Shown here piece by piece: positions 45,933 through 54,055 of a stretch of 64,000 bases of DNA. Both the position numbers and the translations under genes were made by a program. The notes beneath the pieces are model-generated. The model was not told the origin of the DNA. It saw only the letters and a list, made by a program, of their open reading frames with translations, and did not search any database. Where the stretch lies: positions 1,364,001 through 1,428,000 of the forward strand of contig NZ_JBMHJM010000001.1 of NCBI RefSeq assembly GCF_049747295.1. Reading direction: 5' to 3'. The DNA comes from Afipia sp049747295 (GTDB taxonomy: Bacteria > Pseudomonadota > Alphaproteobacteria > Rhizobiales > Xanthobacteraceae). Position 1 is the stretch's first letter. Each line of letters begins with the position of its first letter.

Positions 45933-46100
45933 CTAGTGTCCCGGTTCTGACATTCGTATTTGCTTGTGGTTAGCTCATTTACGAATGTCAGAACCTAAGG
46001 GACACTAGCAAAAATATGAATCTAGTGCGGTTTTGGATCTGACGTTCGTATGATGGATCGGCGGTGAATGCTGATACGAACGTCAGATCCACCGCACTAG
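45933..46100. repeat. Paired CTAG-bounded hairpins with 13-nt linker (reverse orientation)
   Basis: Hairpin 1 (45933-46008): CTAGTGTCCC and GGTTCTGACATTCGTA stems, with a 3-nt bulge on the right arm. Linker 46009-46021 is CAAAAATATGAAT, the reverse complement of the usual AATCATAGTTTTG-type linker. Hairpin 2 (46022-46100): CTAGTGCGGT and GGATCTGACGTTCGTA stems, with bulge TTT on the left arm. The element fills the pth-ychF gap exactly; its last base abuts the pth stop codon. Confidence 0.93.
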
Positions 46101-46709
46101 CTACTTGTCGCCGCCATTGTCCTTGTCCGACGCAAACCCCTTGGCCTGCATCGCGAGATGCACTTTGTTCTGGAACGACGAGTCCTTGTCGGTCACCAGC
46201 AAGGCCGCATTGTCCGTGACGGCATCGCACAACGCCTCGACCCATGGCCGCTCGGCTTTGGCGAAATCGTTCAGCACATGGGCATGCACGAGTTCTTTGA
46301 CGCCGGGATGGCCGACCCCGAGCCGCACACGGCGATAGTCGTTGCCGACATGCGCCGAAATCGAACGAAGCCCGTTGTGTCCGGCAATGCCGCCGCCGAC
46401 CTTCACGCGCACCTTGGCGGGCGGCAATTCAATCTCGTCGTGAAACACGACGAGATCTCCGACCCCGAGCTTGAAAAAATTCGCGGCTTCGCTCACGGCG
46501 CGGCCGGACTCGTTCATATAGGTGGAAGGCTTGAGCAGGATCACGCGCTCGCCGTCGAGCGTGCCTTCGGAGGTCTCCCCCTGAAAGCGGCGGCGCCACG
46601 GTGCGAAACCGTGACGCCGCGCAATGTCGTCGACAACCATGAACCCGATATTGTGCCGGTTGCCCTGGTACTTCGTGCCGGGATTGCCCAGTCCGACGAA
46701 CAGGCGCAT
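46101..46709 (-). CDS. pth: Peptidyl-tRNA hydrolase
   Basis: Pth cleaves the ester of peptidyl-tRNAs that drop off ribosomes. The 202-residue protein starts MRLFVGLGNPGTKYQGNRHNIGFMVVD with the catalytic His19 in RHNIGF, then PSTYMNESGRAV, FHDEIELPPAKVRVKVGGGIAGHNGLRSI, and YRRVRLGVGHPG. The last 15 residues (AKGFASDKDNGGDK) form a charged tail. It follows rplY by 21 bp on the same strand and is presumably cotranscribed with it; the CTAG repeat separates it from ychF. Confidence 0.96.
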   Translation of the reverse strand: MRLFVGLGNPGTKYQGNRHNIGFMVVDDIARRHGFAPWRRRFQGETSEGTLDGERVILLKPSTYMNESGRAVSEAANFFKLGVGDLVVFHDEIELPPAKVRVKVGGGIAGHNGLRSISAHVGNDYRRVRLGVGHPGVKELVHAHVLNDFAKAERPWVEALCDAVTDNAALLVTDKDSSFQNKVHLAMQAKGFASDKDNGGDK

Positions 46710-46730
46710 GACGCGGGTTCTCGCGGTCGC

Positions 46731-47456
46731 TTACTTCTTCTTGTCGCCAGCCGCAGGTGCCTTGGCCGCAGGAGCCTTGGCAGCAGCTGCAGGGGCCTTC
46801 GCACCGGCAGCCGGAGCCGCTGCACCAGCCGCGGGCGCGGCACCAGCCGCAGCACCTTCTGCACCACCGGCGGCCTTGGCTTCTTCACCGTAACCTGACG
46901 GCGGCACAACGGTGACCAGCGTCTGGTCATCGCGCGAAACCGCCTTCACGCCCTTCGGCAGCGCCACATCGCTGAGGTGGATCGAGTTGTTGATTTCGAG
47001 CTTGGAGACATCAACTTCGATGAACTGCGGAATGTGCTCGACATCCGCTTCCAGTTCGACGGTGTGGTTGACGATGTTGACCGTGCCGCCGCGCTTGACG
47101 CCTGGCGAAACTTCGGTGCCCGACACGTGCAGCGGAACGCTGACGCGGATGGTTGCACCCTGGCCGAGGCGCAGGAAATCGACGTGAAGCGGGAAATCCT
47201 TGACCGGATCGAGCGAATAGTCGCGCGGAATCACGCGATGCTTCTTGCCATCGAGATCGATGTTGAAAAGCGTGGTGAGGAAGTGACCTGCGAAGATGTT
47301 CTGACGCAGCATCTTGTCATCCAGCGAGATGGTCAGCGGGGGCTGGTTGTCACCATAGATCACGGCTGGCACGCGGCCAGCACGGCGTTCTGCGCGGGCG
47401 GCCCCCTTGCCGGCCTTCGGACGCGCGGTCGCCTTCAATTCCTTGACGGTCGCCAT
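46731..47456 (-). CDS. rplY: 50S ribosomal protein L25/general stress protein Ctc
   Basis: The long (Ctc-type) L25 binds 5S rRNA. Domain 1 reads KAGKGAARAERRAGRVPAVIYGDNQPPLTISLD, and domain 2 (TL5 C-terminal type) covers VPLHVSGTEVSPGVKRGGTVNIVNHTVELEADV and VSKLEINNSIHLSDVALP. The 241-residue chain ends in about 50 residues of Ala/Pro/Gly/Lys low complexity finishing DKKK, a disordered tail common in this family. First gene before pth. A small hairpin in the 5' leader (47488-47504) may be regulatory. Confidence 0.95.
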   Translation of the reverse strand: MATVKELKATARPKAGKGAARAERRAGRVPAVIYGDNQPPLTISLDDKMLRQNIFAGHFLTTLFNIDLDGKKHRVIPRDYSLDPVKDFPLHVDFLRLGQGATIRVSVPLHVSGTEVSPGVKRGGTVNIVNHTVELEADVEHIPQFIEVDVSKLEINNSIHLSDVALPKGVKAVSRDDQTLVTVVPPSGYGEEAKAAGGAEGAAAGAAPAAGAAAPAAGAKAPAAAAKAPAAKAPAAGDKKK

Positions 47457-47487
47457 TGTCGAGTTTCCTTAAAGCTTGAAAAGTGAA

Positions 47488-47504
47488 GGGCCGCAAAGCG
47501 GCCC
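47488..47504 (-). promoter_or_regulatory. Leader hairpin upstream of rplY
   Basis: GGGCCGC pairs exactly with GCGGCCC around a 3-nt loop, 32 bp before the rplY start. On the plus strand a short GGTTTT follows, so it could instead be an old terminator. Its role is uncertain. Confidence 0.35.
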
Positions 47505-47865
47505 GGTTTTCCGCCGCAGCAAGCCTCCAGGGGTGCGGGGGCTGCGGACGGGCGGTTCTTAGCCTCAAAGGGCCGAAAACACAAGGAAATGTACCGGTTT
47601 TATCGCCCGTTTTGGGCTGAAAAAGCAGCCTTGTCGGCCGGAAACCCGACTTGAGCGCGCCGGTGGGGCCATTTGTCCTTAAATCACAGCAACTGCGCTT
47701 AAGGAAAAACTTCCAATTGGCCCATAGCCTCACCCTTGTTTTTGCAGGTTCATGAGTGGTGCCGGAGCGGTTTTTGATCCGCCCCTGTCTTTGAAAGTGG
47801 AACTTTTCATTTGTCCTGGAGTGCCGACAGACGCATTTTTGTTAGGTTTTGTTGAGGCCGTCGCC

Positions 47866-48960
47866 GTGCAGAACGCCAAAGCTTCCCTGTTTGACGAGCT
47901 GGATACCGCCCTTCGCCGCGGAACGCCGGAACGGCGCGTCACCATCTTCCGGCGCGTCACGGACCTCTTTCTGTACGACGCCAACCGGCTGAACGAAAAG
48001 CACGTCGATGTTTTCGATGACGTGCTTTGTCATCTCATCCGAGAGATCGAAACCAAGGCGCTCGTCGAAATCAGCTCCCGCCTCGCCCCCATCGACAACG
48101 CGCCGATAGACCTGACGCGCCAGCTGGCTGGACATCACGAGATTGCCGTTGCCGGTCCGGTGCTGTCGTTTTCGAACCGCCTTGCGACGGACGACCTTGT
48201 CGCGATTGCGAAGACGAAAAGCCAGGCGCACCTGTTTGCCATTTCTGAACGTCCCACGATCGCGGCTCCGGTCACTGACGTGCTTCTCGATCGCGGAAAT
48301 CGCGCGGTGATTCACAACGTCGCCGTCAATTCGGGTGCAAGTCTATCCAGCCAAGGTTTTGCAACGCTTGTGAAGGCCTCCGCGAGCGACGACAGCCTCG
48401 CGGAAAAAGCCGGACTGCGCCTCGATCTGCCACCGCACATCCTGAAGGAGCTTCTGTTGCGCGCGACCGACGCCGTTCGATCACGGCTGCTCTCGCGAAC
48501 GCCGCCTGAACTTCAAGAGGAAGTCCGGCGCGCTCTGCAAATCGCGGCCAGCGAAATCGATTGGGAGAGGCGCACGCCTCGGGACTTCGTCTCCGCGAAG
48601 CGGTTTGTGGACTTATTGAAAGAGCGGGGTGAATTGAACGAAGCGGTGTTGCTGAAGTTTGCCATGACGCGCAGGTACGAGGAGACAACGGCCGCGCTTG
48701 CATCGCTCTCGTCCGCACCGATCGAGATCATCAAGCCGCTCATGGAGAGTCCGCGCGACGATGGTCTCCTGATTCCCTGCAAGGCTGCTGGCTGCGCGTG
48801 GGAAACCCTGCGTGCGATCCTGGCATGTAAAATTGCACCCGGTGCCGCGGTTAAACATCTCAAGAAACTCGAGGCTGATTTTGCAAAGCTCTCGCGATCG
48901 AACGCGCAACGCTTGTTACGCTTCTGGCAAATCCGGCAGATCGGCCCGACCAGCCACTGA
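47866..48960 (+). CDS. DUF2336 protein
   Basis: From the GTG at 47866 (GAGG eight bases upstream) the protein is 364 residues. The N-terminus QNAKASLFDELDTALRRGTPERRVTIFRRVTDLFLYDANRLNEKHVDVFDDVLCHL is the typical DUF2336 opening, a HEAT-like helical repeat protein. Helical repeats continue throughout (LVEISSRLAPIDNAPIDLTRQLAGHHEIAVAGPVL). The frame is open back to 47752, but that stretch is not family-like. Cytoplasmic, function unknown; DUF2336 genes are multi-copy in rhizobia. Confidence 0.87.
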   Translation: MQNAKASLFDELDTALRRGTPERRVTIFRRVTDLFLYDANRLNEKHVDVFDDVLCHLIREIETKALVEISSRLAPIDNAPIDLTRQLAGHHEIAVAGPVLSFSNRLATDDLVAIAKTKSQAHLFAISERPTIAAPVTDVLLDRGNRAVIHNVAVNSGASLSSQGFATLVKASASDDSLAEKAGLRLDLPPHILKELLLRATDAVRSRLLSRTPPELQEEVRRALQIAASEIDWERRTPRDFVSAKRFVDLLKERGELNEAVLLKFAMTRRYEETTAALASLSSAPIEIIKPLMESPRDDGLLIPCKAAGCAWETLRAILACKIAPGAAVKHLKKLEADFAKLSRSNAQRLLRFWQIRQIGPTSH

Positions 48961-49112
48961 AAGACACCAAGGATAATAGCCGAACTCCCGGATTGTTGCG
49001 AGGCCGGGTATCGCCGACATCACCGATGGGTGCTGGACCACACACGCCATCAAAAGACGCCTGAAACTCAAGCTCCTCACATCCTTGTGCCTTGCCTCGC
49101 TCGCCTCATTTC

Positions 49113-49132
49113 TGTTATGTTATAACATAACA
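49113..49132. promoter_or_regulatory. Zur-box-like perfect palindrome
   Basis: TGTTATGTTATAACATAACA is a perfect 20-bp palindrome 69 bp before the COG0523 gene. It closely resembles alphaproteobacterial Zur operators, which centre on a TGTTATAACA-type core, and COG0523 proteins are classic Zur targets. So zinc-responsive repression of the downstream GTPase is likely. Confidence 0.8.
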
Positions 49133-49200
49133 TGCATGGAAACCCCTCATGCCGCCCCGGCGCCTGTCCCGCATCTCCTTGAAAAGGCTGTTCGACTCCC

Positions 49201-50415
49201 ATGAAAAAACTGCCCGTCACCGTGCTCTCCGGCTTCCTCGGAGCGGGGAAGACCACCCTGATGAATCATGTCCTCAACAACCGGCAGGGCCTGCGGGTGG
49301 CTGTGATCGTGAACGACATGAGCGAGGTGAACATCGACGCGGACCTCATCCGCGATGGTGGTGCGAACCTATCACGGACTGACGAAACGCTGGTCGAGAT
49401 GACCAACGGCTGCATCTGCTGCACGTTACGAGACGATCTGCTGAAAGAAGTGCGCCAACTCGCTCTTGACCGACGCTTTGATTATCTGCTGATCGAATCC
49501 ACCGGCATTTCAGAGCCGTTGCCGGTCGCTGCGACCTTCGACTTCCGCGATGAAAATGGCGAGAGCCTTGGCGATGTTGCCAGGCTCGATACCATGGTCA
49601 CGGTGGTCGATGCCGTGAACCTGCTCCGAGATTACGCCTCGCACGATTTCCTGCGCGATCGCGGCGAATCCCTCGGCGATCAAGACAAGCGCACGCTGGT
49701 CGACCTGCTCGTCGATCAGATCGAGTTTGCCGATACGATTGTGCTGAACAAAATCGATGAGGCCTCGCCGGCGCAACGCGAAACCGCAAGAAGCATCCTC
49801 AAGGCGCTCAATCCCGAAGCAGAGATCATCGAAGCCAATTTCTCGAAGGTGCCGCTCGACAAGATTTTAAATACCGGACGGTTCGATTTCGAAAAGGCGC
49901 AACAACACCCGATTTGGTTCAAGGAGCTTTATGGCTTCGCCAGCCACGTCCCCGAGACGGAGGAATACGGCGTCAGCAATTTCGTCTACCGTGCGCGCCG
50001 CCCGTTCGACCCGCAGAAATTTCACGCCTTCATCACATCAAGCTGGCCGGGTGTCATCCGTGCCAAAGGCCATTTCTGGCTGGCGACACGACCGCAATGG
50101 GTCGGTGAGCTGAGCCAGGCCGGCGCCATCGTGCGCAACGAAGCAATGGGTTTCTGGTGGGCTGCCATTCCCAAAGAGCGTTGGCCGGATCATCCGGAAT
50201 GGCGCGTCGCCATCGAAAAGAATTGGTCGGAGGTCTGGGGCGATCGGCGGCAAGAAATCGTCTTCATTGGCCGCGGAATGGATCGCGCCGAACTCACACG
50301 TCGCCTCGATGCATGCCTGATCACGTCGGGTAGAACCGGCACAATGGACGTCGAGGCATGGGCGCAGCTACCTGACCCATTTCCGCTCTGGCGGCGCGCG
50401 GATCAGGCCGCGTGA
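49201..50415 (+). CDS. COG0523 (CobW/ZigA-type) zinc-chaperone GTPase
   Basis: A 404-residue metallochaperone GTPase. Walker A GFLGAGKTT lies at residues 11-19, the metal-binding CxCC (CICC) at 71-74 in TNGCICCTLRDDLL, the Walker B-like ESTGISEPLPVA after it, and G4 NKID at about 183. The C-terminal CobW_C domain has FVYRARRPFDPQKFHAFI and GHFWLATRPQWVGELSQAG. This class delivers zinc to enzymes during zinc limitation. The perfect Zur-like palindrome at 49113 supports that role over a cobalamin one, and no cob genes are nearby. Confidence 0.92.
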   Translation: MKKLPVTVLSGFLGAGKTTLMNHVLNNRQGLRVAVIVNDMSEVNIDADLIRDGGANLSRTDETLVEMTNGCICCTLRDDLLKEVRQLALDRRFDYLLIESTGISEPLPVAATFDFRDENGESLGDVARLDTMVTVVDAVNLLRDYASHDFLRDRGESLGDQDKRTLVDLLVDQIEFADTIVLNKIDEASPAQRETARSILKALNPEAEIIEANFSKVPLDKILNTGRFDFEKAQQHPIWFKELYGFASHVPETEEYGVSNFVYRARRPFDPQKFHAFITSSWPGVIRAKGHFWLATRPQWVGELSQAGAIVRNEAMGFWWAAIPKERWPDHPEWRVAIEKNWSEVWGDRRQEIVFIGRGMDRAELTRRLDACLITSGRTGTMDVEAWAQLPDPFPLWRRADQAA

Positions 50416-50478
50416 CCGTGCGGAGGAAATTGCCCAAATGCATTGCGGTCGATATTGCGGTCGATCTTGCGGACGCGT

Positions 50479-51546
50479 TTATGCCGCAGACGAGGCGGCT
50501 CTATTGCGAGCCGCCGCGATCGCCTGCTTCGACCACATGAGAAGCGGAGCTTCCACAAAGCGGTAGACCAGCACACCCGCTGCAATGCTCGCCACGCAAC
50601 CAGCGACGACGAATCCGCCGGCCAAGAGTGGCGGCAACGTACTCGCCACGATCAGCACGGCACTCTTGAGCGTCGAGAGTACGACACTATGGGTCAGATA
50701 AATGGAATAGGATGCGTCTCCAAGCTGCATCGGCACGCGCCACGCCTTCAGCAACGGCTCAAGGCTGAGCGCGCCGACAACAACAAGGAATGCCGGCAAC
50801 CCCCAGCGAACAAACCGTCCGCCGCCGATGCTGGAAGCTGGGAGCATTCCCGAGCCGAGCAGCAGCAAGCCTCCAACGACGAGCAGAAGCACAGCCATCT
50901 GAGGCCGCGGCAACGCCTTGCGCTCATACATCATACCGAGCAGACATCCGACGATGAACTCGATCAACAATGGGCTGGTATAGGTCATCGTCACCGGACT
51001 TGAAGGCGCAACCAGATACCGTGATGCCACCAGTGCGCCCAGCACTGTCCCGATCAACAACAAACGATAGCGACGCGCGATCAGGAATCCGCAGGCAAAC
51101 ACTACGTAGAAGAACATTTCGTAGTTTAACGTCCATCCTGTGATCAGCAGCGGCTGAATAATTCCCGCGCGCTCCGGGATGAACGGAATGAAAAACAACG
51201 ACTGCAGAAGATTACTGACCGGCGGCAGCAAGGCGGGATCACGGAAGATCCGCCAGCCGCCATAAAGCAGCAGCGTCACTAGCCAATAAAGCGGCACGAT
51301 GCGGACGATTCTGTTCAAGATAAAGGAAGACGGAGTCGTTCGTTCCGACGCCGTCGTCACCCACATGATGAAGCCGCTGATGATGAAGAAGATATCGACA
51401 CCAACCGCACCGAACGAGGGCCACGCGACATCGAAGTATTCAGCCGCCATGCCCTCGGCATGAAAGAACACCACCATCAAGGCGGCAGCAGCACGCAAAT
51501 ATTGGATGGAAACAATACGCGACATGGTTAATGGAAACGCATTCAT
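50479..51546 (-). CDS. Acyltransferase-3 family membrane protein
   Basis: A 355-residue integral protein with about ten spans. SIQYLRAAAALMVVFFHAEGMA contains the conserved Arg and His of acyltransferase-3 enzymes, then GAVGVDIFFIISGFIMW and RIVRIVPLYWLVTLLLYGGWR. Such enzymes O-acetylate exopolysaccharide, lipopolysaccharide or antibiotics (ExoZ/OafA style). C-terminal VYRFVEAPLLMW matches the family end. The MNAFPLTMSRIV start at 51546 has an in-frame ATG seven codons later that might be used. Substrate glycan unknown. Confidence 0.88.
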   Translation of the reverse strand: MNAFPLTMSRIVSIQYLRAAAALMVVFFHAEGMAAEYFDVAWPSFGAVGVDIFFIISGFIMWVTTASERTTPSSFILNRIVRIVPLYWLVTLLLYGGWRIFRDPALLPPVSNLLQSLFFIPFIPERAGIIQPLLITGWTLNYEMFFYVVFACGFLIARRYRLLLIGTVLGALVASRYLVAPSSPVTMTYTSPLLIEFIVGCLLGMMYERKALPRPQMAVLLLVVGGLLLLGSGMLPASSIGGGRFVRWGLPAFLVVVGALSLEPLLKAWRVPMQLGDASYSIYLTHSVVLSTLKSAVLIVASTLPPLLAGGFVVAGCVASIAAGVLVYRFVEAPLLMWSKQAIAAARNRAASSAA

Positions 51547-51650
51547 TTACGCGGCGTTAAGCAGGCAGCGAATGCCTCGCCTTCGATTCAAACTTCATTA
51601 AAAGTTACGCGAAGGGAAACCACGGTTGCGTGAGTGAAACCGTGATTTTT

Positions 51651-51669
51651 CTTAACGATAATCGTTAAG
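51651..51669. promoter_or_regulatory. 19-bp palindrome in divergent promoter region
   Basis: CTTAACGAT-A-ATCGTTAAG is a perfect inverted repeat 66 bp before the HD-GYP start and 105 bp before the acyltransferase start. It is operator-like. The TTAA halves are 9 nt apart, not the 7 of CtrA sites. Confidence 0.55.
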
Positions 51670-51734
51670 GGTCGAGAACATTTTTTTGGGTACCACTCTG
51701 GGCTGCATCTACCGAACGCCCCGAAGAGGACGAA

Positions 51735-52826
51735 ATGGCCCTGGCGGAAAGATCTCAAAAAAAGAGACGCCTGCTGCTTGCATCGGATATCGAGGATCAA
51801 AGCGAAGAACTCGCGGACATCCTGCGCAATGCCGGCAACGTCGAAACAATTTCGATCTTCGACCTTCCCGATCACCCGGCGAGCGACTTCTCGGGGGTGG
51901 TCGTTGATATCGATCTGACCTCGATCGAAGCGGTTCAACGTGTGCGCACCAAACTGACCCGCAAGGCCTATCAGGCGCTGCCGCGGCTGTTCGTGCTGGC
52001 GGATTCCCTGCACCACGGATCTGCGCAGGCATGGGCGCTCGGGGCGACCGATACGATCCAACGGCCATTCGATCCCGACAGCATCCTGCACCGTATTCGC
52101 CACGCGTTTCCCGAAACCCCGGAAGACGAACACACCAGCGCGGCGAAAATTCTCGCCAAGGGTGTTGCCGCGGCACAGGCGGTGATGGTCAAAATGTTCC
52201 AGCGGCTTCCGGCAGGGACGCCACTGACGTTCGAAGACGTCATGAAAGCCGAGGCGCAGATCCTTGAAGCCCTGAAGCGAAGTTCGCTGAAGGACTGGCT
52301 CGCTGCGGTCAGCAAGCATCACAAGCGCAGCTATCGGCATACGCTCGTTGTGACGGGCTACGCGGTCGCCTTCGCTCAGTATCTCGGCATGCGCGACGAA
52401 GACCAGCGCCGGATTGCACGCGCAGCGCTTGTGCATGATGTCGGCAAAGCCTTCATTCCGGTGATCATTCTCGAAAAGTCCGGAGAACTGACTGACGAAG
52501 AAAACGCCATTATGGCAGAGCATGTTCGCCTGGGTTACGACGCCCTCAAGAAACAGGGCGGTTTCCCCGGAGAGATGCTCGATGTGGTCTTGCATCATCA
52601 CGAGATGCTGGACGGCACCGGGTATCCCGATGGCCTTCTTTCCGACCGCATCAGCGATATTGTCCGCATCATCACGTTGGTTGACACCTACGCGATGCTG
52701 ATGGAGCCCCACGACGACATGCCTGTCATGAATCCCGATCAAGCATTTGGGGTCATGGAATTGATGGACGGGAAGCTCGACAGCGCGCTGCTGCAGGCTT
52801 TCCGCCCGGTGGCATTCGGAGTTTAG
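51735..52826 (+). CDS. HD-GYP cyclic-di-GMP phosphodiesterase-like protein
   Basis: A 363-residue protein. Residues 10-125 look like a receiver domain without the standard phospho-acceptor context (RRLLLASDIEDQSEELADILRN, VVVDIDLTSIEAVQRV, LGATDTIQRPFD). The HD-GYP domain follows: HTLVVTGYAVAFAQYLGM, HD at 234-235 in LVHDVGK, HHHE at 287-290, GYP at 296-298 in LDGTGYPDGLL, and IVRIITLVDTYAML. All key metal ligands are present, so c-di-GMP hydrolysis is likely. The palindrome at 51651 lies in its promoter region. Confidence 0.9.
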   Translation: MALAERSQKKRRLLLASDIEDQSEELADILRNAGNVETISIFDLPDHPASDFSGVVVDIDLTSIEAVQRVRTKLTRKAYQALPRLFVLADSLHHGSAQAWALGATDTIQRPFDPDSILHRIRHAFPETPEDEHTSAAKILAKGVAAAQAVMVKMFQRLPAGTPLTFEDVMKAEAQILEALKRSSLKDWLAAVSKHHKRSYRHTLVVTGYAVAFAQYLGMRDEDQRRIARAALVHDVGKAFIPVIILEKSGELTDEENAIMAEHVRLGYDALKKQGGFPGEMLDVVLHHHEMLDGTGYPDGLLSDRISDIVRIITLVDTYAMLMEPHDDMPVMNPDQAFGVMELMDGKLDSALLQAFRPVAFGV

Positions 52827-52942
52827 AGACGCCTTTCATGTATTTTCTCGGGGCACGCGGATCAGCTCTGCGTGCCTCTCCTCTTGCAGCGATCCCACGG
52901 CAGGCAGACATCCTCTGTGATCATCAACACAGGAGAACCGCC

Positions 52943-53323
52943 ATGCCCTTCGTCCGCATCGATCTCGCCAAAGGAAAGACAGCCGGCCATCGCAAGGCGA
53001 TCGGCGAAATTGTCTACAAGGCGATGACCGAGACCATCAACGTGCCCAAGGACGACAAATTCCAGGTCATCACCGAGCACGAACCGGACGACTTGAATTT
53101 TCCCGAAAGCTATCTCGGCGTCGCCTACAGCAAAGACATCGTCTTTATCCAGATCACGCTCAACGCCGGGCGGACGGTCGATATGAAAAAGGCGTTCTAC
53201 AAGCGCATCGCGGATGACCTGCACGAACAGCTCAAGATCCGTCGCGAGGACGTCATCATCAATTTGGTTGAAGTCGCCAAAGAAAACTGGTCGTTCGGGA
53301 ATGGCATCGCTCAGTACGGCTGA
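52943..53323 (+). CDS. Tautomerase-family protein
   Basis: From ATG 52943 (AGGAGA upstream) the protein is 126 residues. After Met removal, Pro is N-terminal (MPFVRIDLAKGKTAGHRKAI), which in this superfamily is the catalytic base. KFQVITEHEPDDL, VFIQITLNAGRTVDMKKAFYKRIADDL and EDVIINLVEVAKENWSFGNG match the longer tautomerase family that resembles 4-oxalocrotonate tautomerase/MIF. The frame is open upstream to 52838, but those residues lack family features. Substrate unknown. Confidence 0.88.
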   Translation: MPFVRIDLAKGKTAGHRKAIGEIVYKAMTETINVPKDDKFQVITEHEPDDLNFPESYLGVAYSKDIVFIQITLNAGRTVDMKKAFYKRIADDLHEQLKIRREDVIINLVEVAKENWSFGNGIAQYG

Positions 53324-53335
53324 CGCGCAACGAAA

Positions 53336-54055
53336 CTATTTTGCCTTTGGCTTGCGCGGGTGAATCGTTTCGCCTCGGCTCAACATGGCGACAAACGTCT
53401 CGATGCGGCGTGCGCGCGTCTCCGGCTTTTTTGCCGTATGAACACGATGCAGGATCGAATAGCGATTGGCGCCCTCCAGCGTCGCAAAGAAGCTCTTGGC
53501 CTTCTTGTCCTGCGCCAGCGCGGCATCGAGATCTTCCGGGATCGTGACCTTGCTTTGCGAAGCGTAGGCTACCTCCCACCGACCGTCCGATTTTGCCTGC
53601 TCGATATGATGCAGACCCGCAGGCGTCATGCGCCCTTCCTTGATCAGCGCAAGGGCGCGGTCCCGATTCTTCTCTGACCATTTTCCGCCGGGCTTGCGGG
53701 GCGTGAAGCGGATCAGCCACCAATCCTCGTCGAACTTGTCGAGCTGACCGTCGATCCAGCCATGACAGAGCGCGCCATCAATGGCTTCCTGGCGCGACAC
53801 ACTTGCTGCCTTGGCCGATTGTTTGGCGAGTTTGAGCCACACACCCTCAGATGTTGCAGGCTGCGCTTTGAGCCAGTCTTCCCAGGCTTGCGGCGATGTA
53901 AACGCCTTGACCGGGAGATCGCGCGATGACTTCGTTTTTGACGACTTGGCTTTAGAAGGCTTGGCTCTAAGAGACTTCACTTTGGAAAAGCTGGCCTGAG
54001 GGGTCTCGGCCTTGGAAGCCCTCCCCTTGGAAGCCTTGACCTTATTAAGCGTCAC
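53336..54055 (-). CDS. YdeI/OmpD-associated family protein with basic N-terminal tail
   Basis: A 239-residue protein starting at a GTG (54053-54055). About 45 N-terminal residues are Lys/Ser/Ala repeats (KASKGRASKAE, SKAKSSKTKSS), then comes the YdeI domain: VKAFTSPQAWEDWLKAQ, GVWLKLAKQ, EAIDGALCHGWIDGQLDKFDEDWWLIRFTPRKPGGKWSEKNRDRALALI. YdeI-type proteins are linked to bacteriocin/polymyxin tolerance in some enterobacteria; function here is unknown. The start overlaps the UbiK-like stop by GTGA, indicating translational coupling. Confidence 0.85.
   Translation of the reverse strand: MTLNKVKASKGRASKAETPQASFSKVKSLRAKPSKAKSSKTKSSRDLPVKAFTSPQAWEDWLKAQPATSEGVWLKLAKQSAKAASVSRQEAIDGALCHGWIDGQLDKFDEDWWLIRFTPRKPGGKWSEKNRDRALALIKEGRMTPAGLHHIEQAKSDGRWEVAYASQSKVTIPEDLDAALAQDKKAKSFFATLEGANRYSILHRVHTAKKPETRARRIETFVAMLSRGETIHPRKPKAK

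Noticed and set aside
45933..46100. CTAG elements as insertion-sequence remnants
   Set aside because: No transposase fragment and no target-site duplication can be seen, and no two copies share stem sequence, unlike IS ends.
50441..50475. Short direct repeat of TTGCGGTCGAT after the COG0523 gene
   Set aside because: Only two full copies over about 30 bp; not enough to call an operator or element.
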